From assembly GCA_039000515.1 (NCBI GenBank), contig JBCFYV010000001.1, forward strand, positions 50,947,894 to 51,011,893: DNA of 64,000 nucleotides, in the 5' to 3' direction. Shown in pieces: positions 45,301 to 56,408 of this stretch (the first letter of the stretch is position 1; every line of letters begins with the position of its first letter). This DNA is from Timema cristinae. Taxonomy: Eukaryota > Arthropoda > Insecta > Phasmatodea > Timematidae. A program made the position numbers and the translations under genes. Below the pieces are notes generated by a model that did no database searches, was not told where the DNA came from, and worked only from the letters and a program-made list of their open reading frames with translations.

Positions 45301-45653
45301 GGCATAGTCTGTGATGGACATGCTGAGACTATAAAGTCAATTTGAGCCAAGTATGTATCAAAGGTTCGGTTCTAAAATCTGATAACTCTCAGTTCACTAA
45401 TGGTAGACTTAGCACTCAGAGGGAACCTCTTATTGGTCCACACCCCAAGGAAACCTTGAAGACAAGGGATATCTAATGGATCTCCCCAGGCAGTTATTTT
45501 TAACATTCATTGCCTTGATAAGAGGGAACTCTCTTCGTTTCCATCTTTATTCTCATCATCTTTTCCTCTTCTCTCTCTCACTCACACCACTCTTTTTTAC
45601 AGGGCACCATTTCTTCAGCCCTTAATAGCGAAGTGTGTTTGTTTGGTTGGCAG

Positions 45654-45868
45654 CAATGGTGTTACTCCTCAAGATCCAGAAATGAAGCGTATCAAGAAGA
45701 AGGAACACAAGAAGAAGAAACATAAAGGTGGTGGATGTGATGCGTCTGAACAGGAGACGATAATTAGTAGCGAGTACAGTTGTAGCTCTCACAAAGTCTT
45801 AGGGACATCCAGAGAGGGGCCAAACTGTCCAGACTCTGACCATCATCCAGGGGTGGCTCCAAGTTCAG
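45654..45868 (+). CDS. per: period, coding exon 3 with basic nuclear localisation cluster
   Basis: Acceptor TTGGCAG, entry phase 2, joining exon 2 as ...SSH-NGVTPQDPEMKRIKKKEHK then KKKHKGGGCDASEQETIISS and a Ser-rich end. The Lys cluster corresponds to the KRNK..KKKK basic block after the SGYG region in PERIOD. The donor is probably GTGATT at 45869 (exit phase 1), with GTAAAC near 45905 as an alternative. The PAS domains and the rest of the protein, roughly nine tenths, are not found before the gap at 46878 or after it. Confidence 0.82.
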
Positions 45869-46189
45869 GTGATTTATATTACACTCATGGAGGCTACCAA
45901 AAGGGTAAACTTGGAAAATATCAAGGAATTTAATGAAAAATAAGGGACTTTTAAATACGTGGCTAAAATTACATTAATATCTCACCTAAACATTAAAACA
46001 AAATTGATAGATTTGGTTTCTTGTATGCTAACAAAATTGTTTTACCTAGATATGGTCTTTAAATATAAGTTGGCTCTTTATGCCATTAGACCACATTTAC
46101 CCAATGCCACAAATAATACCTTATTATTTATTACCTTATTATAGAAATGTCGATGTGTATTATCTGCAAGCATTTTTTTCTTCTTCCTA

Positions 46190-46415
46190 AAGTGAGTAGC
46201 TGAATGGTTTAAGGCATCATTTTCGTGATATGCTGGCCTACTGAAAATGAAGCAACCGAGGTTTAAATTCTGGTCAGATCTACTGAGGGTGGTTTTTCTA
46301 AATGGTTTCCAACTCTCTTACCACAAAAAATAATTCCTTCCTGATCCCTAACCTATTAGAGTAAATATCACATATGTGTAGAACATAAACAGGTAGTATG
46401 CTGTGGTGATTAAGA
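46190..46415 (+). mobile_element. SINE group A, degraded
   Basis: AGTAGCTGAATGGTTTAAGG head, GAGGTTTAAATTCTGG, GGTTTTTCTAAATGGTTTCC, tail TGTAGAACATAAACAGGTAG. It sits between period exon 3 and the gap. Confidence 0.65.
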
Positions 46416-46877
46416 AAAGTGATTGATATAATAAATGGGAAAATGACTAATTCACCAAGGAAACAAGATAAGTCAGAAGAAATTGAAAATAGTTTTCTGT
46501 ATAAGTGAGGGAATGGTATAACATAATTTTTGTAGCCACTCTGACACTACCTCATACCTGATGGGAGAACCTTTTTATGCTCTACATTAGGGGTATGCGA
46601 GCTTGTTTTTTTTATTCGAGTCGAGTATTTCTGAAAGCTCCTGAGTTCGAGTATATTAATCATTTTAAAATGTTAAAGTATATTAAAAATCATGTTCTTA
46701 AAATATGAATTACATTAATTTTTATAAATGCTTTTGAAAAAAAAAAAAGTTAAACAATGGAAATATCGGTTTTTAAATTGGAAATAACACTTACAAAACA
46801 CAATTTAAAAATAGGAACAACACTCAAATAAAAATCTAATAAAAATATTATTAAAATGGTTTCACACTCATGTCTTT

Positions 46878-46977
46878 NNNNNNNNNNNNNNNNNNNNNNN
46901 NNNNNNNNNNNNNNNNNNNNNNNNNNNNNNNNNNNNNNNNNNNNNNNNNNNNNNNNNNNNNNNNNNNNNNNNNNNNN
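46878..46977. other. Assembly gap of exactly 100 N
   Basis: Placeholder gap separating the period exons from the RPAP1 exons. Just before it, at about 46590-46650, lies a hAT-like end (TAGGGGTATGCGAGC) whose partner is not found. Confidence 0.98.
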
Positions 46978-47115
46978 GACTGCAGACACTTTACTTATCT
47001 GTGCTGTGAACTTTTAACTGGCTCATTGCTGTCTCTAGACAAACAAGCTCCGTAATCCTTTATTTAATAAAGTTTTCCCTCTTTTGCAACTTGAACATTT
47101 ATGGGTTATTCCTAG

Positions 47116-47289
47116 ACTAGATGATCTGAAGAGCTGTTATCAGAAGGCACTGGGTCTCTCTGATGCTGATGAGGTCAGCCCTCTTGATGTTATTAGTTTA
47201 ACATTTGGAGAGAAGGGCAATGAACCTGCCCTCCCTGGGGACTGGGGCTTCCTGCCCATATTAGCCTTGTACACCAAGGAGCTCTCTGG
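47116..47289 (+). CDS. RPAP1: RPAP1, internal exon (first in window)
   Basis: Acceptor TTCCTAG, donor GTGAGT, entry phase 2 and exit phase 2. It encodes LDDLKSCYQKALGLSDADEV...LTFGEKGNEPALPGDWGFLP then ILALYTKELS. The LPGDWGFLPxLxLY block is the start of the conserved C-terminal region of RPAP1. RPAP1 (human about 1,400 residues) helps assemble and import RNA polymerase II in the cytoplasm and supports Mediator-dependent transcription. The exons in this window, taken together, cover only the C-terminal part (about 230 residues); all N-terminal exons are missing, this one lying 140 bp after the gap. Confidence 0.85.
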
Positions 47290-47540
47290 GTGAGTTTCTA
47301 CCGTTTCTTTCCTAGTTATCACTACTAGCACTTATTATTGTATGTTGGCTTTTATTGGTATTATCTCACATCTTTATTGCACATTTCCTTGCATTGAATA
47401 TAAATTAAGGGTGTGCAAAAATTCAAAAAACTTTAAAGTCGTATCAAATATATTAATTAATAATGTATTGGTTTCGACCTAAAAATGGAATAAATGTAAG
47501 AAAAAAATTAATGTTAAGAAATGCTAAATTTATTATCAGA

Positions 47541-47735
47541 CACCTTAGCTTAGTTGGTAGCATTTCTCTCTACTGAGCTAAGGGTCCCAGGATCGATTCC
47601 TGGCTTGGTCGAAAAATGTATTACATGTGAAATGTGGGTCTACCCTTTCATAGTGAGGTATTAACGGTTGGGGACTGGATGTTGTGACTGTCCTAGTCTT
47701 AAGTTAGATTGTAAGGCATATGAAGCTACGACAAG
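47541..47735 (+). mobile_element. SINE group C, full length
   Basis: Head CTTAGCTTAGTTGGTAGCAT (A box) and CAGGATCGATTCCTGG (B box with a good TpsiC stem), then a body with GGTTGGGGACTGGATGTTGT and TCCTAGTCTTAAGTTAG as in 30727-30925. A tRNA gene is unlikely because the anticodon arm (TTTCTCTCTACTGAGCTAA) pairs poorly. Confidence 0.75.
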
Positions 47736-48470
47736 CTTAGCAGGCTGGTAGTGCAAAATATATGGCATGAATAAAAAACGATCACAAGCTGGTAACAGTA
47801 ATGTATGTTAAGAAATGCTAAATTTATTGGTAAAAAAACAAACATGATTTTAATAACCTTAAACTTTAAATTATTAGTGGTTTGTAAATTAGGGGATATA
47901 GGATTAATCAACTCTGGGGGTACAAAATTGGTTCAACTAAATCTGCAACCACAGCCCAATTTTCATAATGATTATAATTAATGCTCTATCCCAATGTGAA
48001 AAATTACCTTGAACTTAAGATGATTTATGATTAACACATTGGTAATGTACTGTCGGCCCCCATAGGCCGTGGATATGTTTTAGAAGCAATAATAAAGCTG
48101 TTGAGTTTGAATTATGTATTCAGTTTATTGTTAATGTTACAAGGCACACGGTGGATCCCGTGAAGTGTAAGTGGGCGTGGCTTACGGTAACTGACTGGCT
48201 AGGCCATGTGTACTAGATGGCCTCGACTACTACAAACCTCTTGAACAACTGACTCTCTGTTCGCCTCAGGCAAACTCACAAATCTATCACAGACTCAAGC
48301 GCCACAATCACCCATCAACACCACCAAACACACACGTCACAGAGTATTGGCAAGGCAATCAAATATTCTGAGATCAATTCTTGTTTCCAGGTGTCATATT
48401 TCAACTAAATATAATTGTAATTTACAGATTTATTCAGAGACAGCTGTATCAACAAAGTTAATATCCACTC
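47736..48470. other. RPAP1 intron, no gene recognised
   Basis: A GC-richer patch at 48130-48340 matches nothing I recognise. At 48385-48425 a short CCAGGTGTCATATTTCAACT resembles the SINE tail at 8258-8275. Confidence 0.5.
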
Positions 48471-48473
48471 TGG

Positions 48474-48735
48474 GGTGACCTGTGTCAGACTTCTGTGCTG
48501 GCGGCCGGGGTTCAATCCTCGGTTTCGGCACAGATTTATCTGATTTCCAAACCCTTCCTTCACCTCTGACAATACATCTTGTGAATGTGGGGAATGCCAG
48601 GCCGCCACCGTGGTTTGGATTCCACGTTAAACTGTAGGTCCTCCATTTCATCTCACAATCACCCTACCATTAGGCATTAGCGTAAGAGTGTATAACCCGA
48701 ACGGGTAGTAAGACACGGTGCTAATAATAATAATA
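48474..48735 (+). mobile_element. SINE group B with internal deletion of the A box
   Basis: Reads GGGGTGACC then directly TGTGTCAGACTTCTG; about 25 bases including the A-box region GGTGGTCTAGGGG are missing relative to 28278. The rest and the (AAT)n tail are intact. Confidence 0.85.
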
Positions 48736-48984
48736 TCCATTCTAATTATTAATATAGCTATGAGCTCAAATAATTTATATAAAATGAAATAAAAATAATT
48801 AAATCATACCTATCTGGCTGAATTGTTGTTGTAATCCTAAGAGAGGAAGGAAAATGAATATTACAGAGCTATAATTACACATTAATTTTTGAGGTTTGTT
48901 AATTTATGTGTGACTTTACAAAATTAAAATAAATTAAAATAAAGAGAGAATCATTTAATTTTATGAAAGTTTTAAAATTGGTTT

Positions 48985-49091
48985 TACTTGTGTGTGTTTG
49001 TGTTTGTGTGTGTTTGTGTGTGTGTGTTTGTGTCTGTGTCTGTGTGTGTGTGTTTGTGTCTGTGTGTGTGTGTGTGTGTCTGTGTGTGTGT
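48985..49091. repeat. (TG)n microsatellite with TTTG/TCTG interruptions
   Basis: Low-complexity GT-rich run in an RPAP1 intron. Confidence 0.9.
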
Positions 49092-49556
49092 ATTACAAAT
49101 ATGATTCTCGAATCTAAATTTTGGAAACAATTATGACCATAAGAGGAAATATAAATTTAATAAAATAGAATTAGTAACTAAATGTTAACATTTTTTTCTT
49201 ATAATACATTTGGTTAAAGTGTTTAATTACTGGTCCGGGCTCTTGTTATAAAGTTTTTCTTAGTACCTTATTGAAACTGAGCCTCCAATATGCAGTATTA
49301 GAGCTATTAAACAAATTCCAATTTAAAATTTTGAAAAAAGTATATTTCTTTTATCTCAAACTCGATACTTTCCTTAACCCTCGAATCTTGAATATCCTTA
49401 AATATTCAGGAATTTGAAAAAGTTTTGAAATTTAATTTGATGATATTCGGGTGTCTAGAGGATGCTTGCAATATTTAAACTAACAAATACTTATAGACTA
49501 AGGTATGTCATAATTGATGTTATGTATCTTAATCGAAACCTGTTTGTTGTGTTCAG

Positions 49557-49699
49557 GCAACCAGCAAGTGATGCAGCCATCTTGACTGTTACTCGCTGCT
49601 TGCAGTGGTTGTTTGTGTTGGAGTGCATGCGACCAACAGCTGCTGGCTTCATCTCTGTCACAGCACGGTTCTGCCGACTATCCACCATCTTCTTGTCTG
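49557..49699 (+). CDS. RPAP1: RPAP1, second exon in window
   Basis: 143 bp, acceptor GTTCAG, donor GTACTT, entry phase 2 and exit phase 1. The translation QPASDAAILTVTRCLQWLFV then LECMRPTAAGFISVTARFCR and LSTIFLS matches the RPAP1 segment ALRVLQWVLVLESxRP...AARLxRLMCVFL. It joins in frame to the exon at 47116. Confidence 0.88.
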
Positions 49700-50401
49700 G
49701 TACTTCAAATACTCTTCATTATAAAATGAATTAGTGCCTAATGGCTTGGAAATGTATAATAAGACAGTGTAGAAACACTTAACAGTAATGTAATATAATT
49801 GATAGTGAAAGAAGAGTTAGGTTAAGACTAGATAGAAAAACACACTTATCTCTTAATTGCCTCTCTTCTTAAACTATAGCACTATATTACACTTCACCCA
49901 TTGTTTTGAACTTTCTGAGATGTTCCTTTATCATTATAAGAGACACATTGAAAATACACAAAGAAAGATAGGCTATATAACTAGATGTTTCTAGAATGAT
50001 TTGAAATATGTAACTGAAAACTTGCAGTGTTGTGAAATTGATGTAACTAAATAGGGTTTGAAAAGAAAAATTGCTTGCTGAGAATTAATGATTAAAAAAA
50101 CTTTAAAACAGGGACTATATTTGAAATAATAAATAGATAAAAATAAATAGAATTTTGATTGAAAAGAAATAATATATTAAATCATTGTAATTTTGATACC
50201 AACCACAAAAATCTTGATAAACCAGTTCTTTCCCATGCTAACACTCACAGTAAGGACTTTGACTCCTGTCACACGAGTACTCGTAGCATTTCAGGAAGCC
50301 ACTTGCAGCAACTATCAACTTTGGCATTGGGAACTTGCACATCAATGGGTAACCAAATCCACACTACCCGCCTGTTTTAAATCTTAGATGAAAGGGAAAA
50401 A

Positions 50402-50421
50402 ATGTGTGTGTGTGTGTGTGT
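50402..50421. repeat. (GT)n microsatellite
   Basis: Ten GT units in an intron. Confidence 0.85.
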
Positions 50422-50537
50422 ATTAATAATGTTTTACAATTATTTCATATATTACATCTTTTAAATCAAAAATCAATTTATTTTTTATCTATTTCAAGTC
50501 TTCTTTTACCTTGTACCTTTTTTGTTTGTTAGAATAC

Positions 50538-50890
50538 ACATCATCATTATCATCATCATCAACTGTGTCCAGCTATTGGCCGGGTAAATTTAGTAAAATA
50601 TCTCCATCTTCCTCGTTTCTTCCACTACTCTTCCTCCTCTCTTTGCTTCTATTCTCGTCTCACTCGAACACTTTCTGTTATCTGCTCCTCCCATCTCTTC
50701 TACTATCTCATGTACTCCCTGTACTCCTATTCTTTCGCGGATAACTTTATTCCTAATCTTGTTTCTCTTCATGACCACTAAACATACTCCTAACAAACTT
50801 CATTCCCATGGCCTCCACTTTCCTTGTCTCTCTTACATTCACTGTCCTTGTTTCTGTTGCATGTGTGATCATGGATACAACACTTCTTTA
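50538..50890 (-). mobile_element. LINE relic with GAT-repeat tail in RPAP1 intron
   Basis: The minus strand reads ATETRTVNVRETRKVEAMGM KFVRSMFSG in one frame and MKRNKIRNKVIRERIGVQGV HEIVEEMG in the next, the conserved C-terminal stretch of non-LTR reverse transcriptase ORFs (RRxRIRNExIRERLGVxxL). It continues to TTTACCCGGCCAATAGCTGG and ends in a (GAT)n tail near 50538-50560, the kind of simple-repeat tail used by RTE-type elements. Its 3' untranslated part is shared with 44215-44405. Confidence 0.7.
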
Positions 50891-50954
50891 CACATGTGAT
50901 TTAATTATTTTTACAGTCTGGTTTAAAACCTAATTTTTATTATGTTTCCCACAG

Positions 50955-51081
50955 CTAGTGACCTGTTTTTGGATCCTGTTATTCATAACTACCTTGACGC
51001 GTTACTAAGGCGTCTAATGACCAAAAACTCTCTCTTGGTCTTTACTGAGAAGATCCCAGGACTCTCTTCATTCTTTGATTT
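50955..51081 (+). CDS. RPAP1: RPAP1, third exon in window
   Basis: 127 bp, acceptor CCCACAG, donor GTACGT, entry phase 1 and exit phase 2. It encodes ASDLFLDPVIHNYLDALLRR then LMTKNSLLVFTEKIPGLSSF and FD, with the family's PGLxSFxDLY completed across the next junction (D-L-Y). That split fixes the donor as GTACGT rather than the later GTAACG. Confidence 0.88.
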
Positions 51082-51119
51082 GTACGTAACGGTTCTAACA
51101 AGATAATTTGTTTTGATAT

Positions 51120-51290
51120 TTTATTCCTTTTTTCCCCACATTTGTGTGGATGGAGAGTGGAAATTATTTTGGAAAAATCACCATCAGTACACCTGACCGA
51201 GATTCAAACCTTGATCTCTCCTTCATTGCCAGTCTAGTCTATTGTGAGAATAACACCTTGGACCATAAGGCCACTGAAGCAGGTCAACAA
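51120..51290 (-). mobile_element. SINE group A, partial
   Basis: Minus-strand head AGTGGCCTTATGGTCCAAGG, B-box GGTTTGAATCTCGG and body CCACACAAATGTGGGG; the tail is absent. Confidence 0.65.
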
Positions 51291-52018
51291 TTGTTGTATT
51301 TCAATCAAGTATTTGATTGCTCAATTCCTTTGATTTTGATTTGATTTATCCTTTCTGAGTGTCCTAACATTCTTTACCAATTTTATTTTCTCTTGTTTGT
51401 GGTTTTTGGTTTCCTCTTTTAGGAAGTAATGTTGCACGTTTCCCACTTCCCCCTGATGAGTTCCAATAGAATGAAACCTAGGCCTGCAGAGCTATTATGA
51501 CCACGATGCAAAATTAATTTGGGACCATTAGCAGAGAGACGCTAGACTTTATGCCAAAAGTTATTATGACCGACCACTTTGCAAAAGCAAAGTTCTTGCG
51601 AGCGCAAATATTTTCCTAGTAGAGTGATGCTAAGTTGCGCAAACATTTTACTTGTCCTTTGGTTAGCGCTATGAGGTTATGTTTGCTAGGTTTTGTAATT
51701 TATTAGGTATTTTGTGTTACCTGATTTAAACTTGTCATATCATTAGCCCTATATAATAATCTCAAAACGTTTTCGTTTTTTTATGTGTTTCACATAATCT
51801 AACTTTAAATAGGCCTATAACCTAATGAAAGCCAAGAGTGGGGATAGTATGCTTACACTGAATGTTAAAGCAATATTTTCTTTGAAACATAACACTATCA
51901 AAATGCATTATTATTCACCATATACACACTGATAATTGGAACATTACAATATTAAGATTAATTTTTTGTAAGTTTTATAGTAGTAGGCTTCAATATATTT
52001 GGGTTGTTAGTAGTAAAC

Positions 52019-52793
52019 GGCATTCACGATAGGTTTTTACCTGGATGACAGTTCGAAAATCATATGTTTAGGTTTTGGGTTGCCAACACTTGTAAAAGAT
52101 CACAGTTTTGTTATAAATGTAAAGAGCTTTAACTACCTGTTATATATTACATTTAAAATAATGTAAACTTAAGTTTTCTCATACGAATTCATTTTTTTAA
52201 ATAATTTCTTTTTATCCAACTCGAAACAATATTTTAAACATAATTAAAAGTACTTATTTTTCGTTTTGGAATGTTACTGATTTTGTGTAATATAGTGCAC
52301 ACATCAATATATTATAATACAGGCATTGTATTTACTTGGAAAAGAGAAAATTGTTGTCGTTTTTTTTGCATACAATAAATGATTTTATGATTATTTTATC
52401 TTATTTTGAAATATTTAACTGAATAAAATATTTTCATCAACTGCGTGTCTGCATCATTGTAAAAAACAGGCTTATTGTTATGTTCAATCATATGGTTTAG
52501 ATTCGTCAGTGGCCATTTTAAAGATATGTTTGTTAGAAGTTTTTGTGAAAGTGGTGTTAATATTTTTTTAAGGGGAATAAAACTATAAATAAACTTTGTG
52601 TCCGACCTCAAATAAATATATAAGTAATATTGGGCTAATTTACTGTGGTTAACTATCACATTAATATATTACCTCTGTTTTCATTACAGTCATCCAAAGT
52701 GATAGATGTCAGCTGTTGGCGTAGTGATATATTAGGGATTACTTTTAGTAACATTTCGAGCTGTCATCCAGGTAAATGTAGCTCGTGAATGCC
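52019..52793. mobile_element. 775-bp element with about 45-bp inverted ends, nested
   Basis: The left end GGCATTCACGATAGG...TTACCTGGATGACAGTTCGAAA is mirrored at the right end (reverse complement GGCATTCACGAGCT...TTACCTGGATGACAGCTCGAAA). AT-rich and non-coding interior. Confidence 0.65.
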
Positions 52794-52844
52794 TTATATG
52801 TTGACCCACCTCATGGGGCAACATTGACCAAGACTTATGTCTCT

Positions 52845-53035
52845 TTGGTCAAATCTTCCAATGATGGGGAGGTTAAGATTTGAATCCTAGCTGGGTGTGA
52901 TGAGTGATTTTATTTTTCTAAAGGTTTTCTCACTCTCCCGCAACACACATCCGAATTCTATAACTCAACCTTTATCATCTAAGTATCCCCGATTAAGCTA
53001 AAACACATGGATATACCAGTTGACAAGATAATAAA
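52845..53035 (+). mobile_element. SINE group A, degraded
   Basis: Contains GGTTAAGATTTGAATCCTAG, TGGGTGTGATGAGTG and ACTCTCCCGCAACACACAT; the tail is weak. Confidence 0.5.
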
Positions 53036-54229
53036 AAGGTAGGCCTAATCTTTTTAAGATGCCTCAACAAAACTTTAATAATGTAAGCCTTTTGAAACTG
53101 AATCATACAAAGACCTAAAGTAGCAATTACTTTCCACATCAATGTGAATTGTATGTTTATGAAATATTGCAGCCAAGACTGGAAATAATCAAAATAGGCC
53201 CTAGCTTAATGTTTACATAGAGTTTGTTTTATGCCTAGGTTTTTTAATCGTAAAAGGCTAACCAAACATATCTGAAACCATTAATTAGTAGTTAGTTAGA
53301 CCTAGTTATCCTGAAGTGAATAGCTTGCAAACAACTTATAAAGAAATATAATATTCTTATATTCTTAATCACCTAACTATAGTCTCAAGAATTCCCTTAA
53401 GTAAAATATGCATTTTATTATTTTTAACCATCCAAACCACCCTCTTGTTCACTCTATTGTTAACTTAGTAGGCCGACTGGGTATAAATGCCCATTGCCTT
53501 TTGACATTTAGTTGTAGTAAATATGTGTAAACAGTATTTTTGGGAGTCCTTGAATGCTTTCTTCAACTTTAAATAAATAGTTTTACTTTCTAAGATCTTC
53601 ACACAACATATTACACTTGTTGCAGTATCAACACAAATAATTATATTAAGAATAAAGCATTGAGTCATAAATCATACATATTACAAAAATCATTCTTTCT
53701 TTATTGGCCAACATCTCATATTAATTCATTTCCTGGTGTGACATTACTATTTGAATGCATATTTCACATTATGATTTTATAACTAAAATATGTTTTGTGT
53801 ATTGAATAATGTAGGCCTAGTATTTTTTAATTTCAAACTGTAGGCAAACAAAATTATGCATGTGATTTATTCAATTAAGCTAGGTTAAATCTTTCTTGCA
53901 AATAATGTGACTTGTGATCAGCTGTTTGAGAAAATTAAAACATGAAAAATGTACATTGATGAATACCAGCATTCCTGAAATAAATAACCTAATTTCTAGC
54001 CTCTAACGTCTTAAAAGGTAATATTCTTTGGAAAAGTGTTGCCAACTGTTGCTGACACAAACTGATTTTATTTTGTGCTTTGACTCTAGAAGCAAAGTCG
54101 AAGCTAAAACTAGCGGACGATACAAAGTGTGGTGGCTATAATAACCCAAATGCTATATTTTTCTCGAAAGTGAAGCTAACTAGCGGTAGCAACTAACTTT
54201 GCATCAAATGGTCAAAATCGCCCTGCAGG

Positions 54230-55429
54230 GGACTTTGTGGTAGTGATCATCTTCAAATCTCTTCCAGCGGCAGCAGTTACCTCTTAGTCCAGTGGCAGCA
54301 ATATAAAGTGTGTATTGTGCTATTTTTATTGTAAAGGCCAAATTGTGTTTGTTCTCTTTTATATGTTTCTATCCACCTTTCCTATACCTTCCAAATATAA
54401 GAAAATACCTCAATAGTGATGCCATGCTATTAAAAAAAAGAGTTCTCATGTTTTGTTTGACTTTTTAATATCCAAGAATCAAACAACTCAATGAAGATCC
54501 ATCAAATAGTACCTAGCCCACTTTAAACTAAAATTATGGAATTTATTTATTTCTAAGTTTAAAACAAATGTTTTAAAATAGTAACTTTACTAGATCAAGC
54601 CTCTTACTTATTGAAAAAATGTCCTTCAAAAAATAACCAAACAGTTTGGTTAATCTTCGACATTTTTTTTTTTTACTGGAATTAAAAGATGTACTATATA
54701 TATTTTAACATTGATAAAATGTTTTCTTTTATAAAGGAAATAAAACATACTTTTAGATCAATTGAAAATTATATTGTGTTAATATGTCGGGAATAATCTC
54801 AAAAGTAGGTCTGGGCCAATTCTTTTGCTAATCTGATCATCATCCCAGCACTAGTTAATGACTATTGGACTACTCAAATAATTTTTCACCTCAATTACCT
54901 ATTTTAAATATATTATATTTGGAAGAAGGTACAGGAAAGGTGGATAGAAACATACATAAGGGACAAACACAATACGACTTTTACAATGAAAAGAAGAACA
55001 CAGTTCACACTTTACACTGCTGCCAATGGACAATAAGGTAACAGCTGCCTCTTGAAGAAAATTGATCGTTACCACCCAATCCCCCATCCTAGGTTTCATT
55101 CTACCAGAACTCATCAGGAGGGACTGTGAAACGCACAGTGCAAGAGAGAGAGAGAGAGAGGAAAAAAAGGAAGAAAATGGAAAGTTGTAATAATGATAGG
55201 GCACTTAGAAAGGAACATGTAAAAGAAATAACAAAGGATAAACACAAGAAAAGGACATTGGATGCAATTATATAATATATCTCTCTAAGGAAAACCTCTT
55301 TCTAATGTTGTAGGATCCAAAAATGACTATTTTTTATTATATGTTTCTATTGTAAATTTCAAAATATATTATAGGTTTGTTATTAAATATTTCACTCTTC
55401 TTTTTTATTTTTTTTTTCACCCCTCCCAG
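54230..55429. other. RPAP1 intron remainder
   Basis: AT-rich; (GA)n at 55143-55160. Nothing else recognised. Confidence 0.5.
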
Positions 55430-55595
55430 GTATACACAGCTTGTGGACCAGTTTGAAGGAGTGTCCTATGGAGACAAGCTTTTTGGTCACTTCCTGTTGA
55501 TCCCGCTACAGCAGCGCCACAGTGGCGAATATAGGAAGCTTGTGTGGGGAGAACACACCCCTATACTGAGACTACTGCCTGCCAAGTGGGGGGAG
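55430..55595 (+). CDS. RPAP1: RPAP1, fourth exon in window
   Basis: 166 bp, acceptor after a long pyrimidine tract (CCCTCCCAG), donor GTGAGA, entry phase 2 and exit phase 0. It encodes YTQLVDQFEGVSYGDKLFGH then FLLIPLQQRHSGEYRKLVWG and EHTPILRLLPAKWGE. This is the best-conserved piece: LYxxxLDxFExVSFGDxLFGxxxLLPLQ...WGEH is diagnostic of RPAP1. Confidence 0.92.
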
Positions 55596-55870
55596 GTGAG
55601 ACAGAATAATACTTGGTAATAAGGGGTACCCTGTCTATGCTGACACTGTTTTGATCTGTTGCAGTAAACCACAGAAATATTTCTTTATATTACTAGAACA
55701 TAATGTTTTCATTCAAATTCTATTTGAACTCTACTCAAAGTAAAAAATGTGTACTTGCAAACCACTAATAGATAGATTGTTTTAAATTCCATAGCTATCA
55801 CATTTATCTCTGTAAAATATTAATATATATCTTTATTAATTGCCATGAGCCACTAATTTTATATTATAAT

Positions 55871-56369
55871 TAGAGATGGGTCGAATCCAAATCTACATTT
55901 TATTTTTGAATCTCGAATCCGAATCCTAGCAAATCGTTATAAATTTTAATGATTTACAAATAGACCTACATTACACAATGTAGGCCTAAACTGTGAATTA
56001 AGATTTATTTCAATCATTTTTTCAATTTTAATCAACCCCAACAACCCCTAGCAAAATACAGGTTAAAATCCAGCCCAATTAAACAATCTAGACTCATATT
56101 AATGTTTAAAAATCAAATCAATCAAAATTTGAGTGTCTTTTAGTTCTTTTTAAAAGTGTTGTTAGAATGATTTAATTTTATAAAAAACATGTGAATAAAA
56201 CTGATTAGGCCTAGTTATCCTTTGATCAACTTTAATCATCATTAAAGGATATTTTATTGTATTAAGATAGCAAAAATAAAAATACAAATGGATATTTTTA
56301 ATAAAGACTAAAACAACATGCTTAACTATTAAACATACATTGGAAATAGTGAACTCAATAAAGCCTAAG

Positions 56370-56408
<39 letters not shown>

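Larger units (their letters stand above)
51483..54229. mobile_element. 2.7-kb TIR element in RPAP1 intron, with nested insertions
   Basis: The left end CCTGCAGAGCTATTATGACC...GATGCAAAATTAATT is matched by the reverse complement of the right end, CCTGCAGGGCGATTTTGACC...GATGCAAAGTTAGTT, over about 45 bp. No target duplication was found and no transposase is readable, so the superfamily is open. It contains the 775-bp inverted-end element at 52019 and a SINE. Confidence 0.6.

Noticed and set aside
45959..46144. 61-codon open frame after period exon 3
   Set aside because: Composition is AT-driven, it is out of phase with the exon, and it has no family resemblance.
46587..46650. hAT-like terminus TAGGGGTATGCGAGC
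   Set aside because: No partner end or duplication found; the other side may be in the gap.
50195..50390. GC-richer open frames after the second RPAP1 exon
   Set aside because: They do not match RPAP1, and the splice phases of the flanking exons already agree without it.
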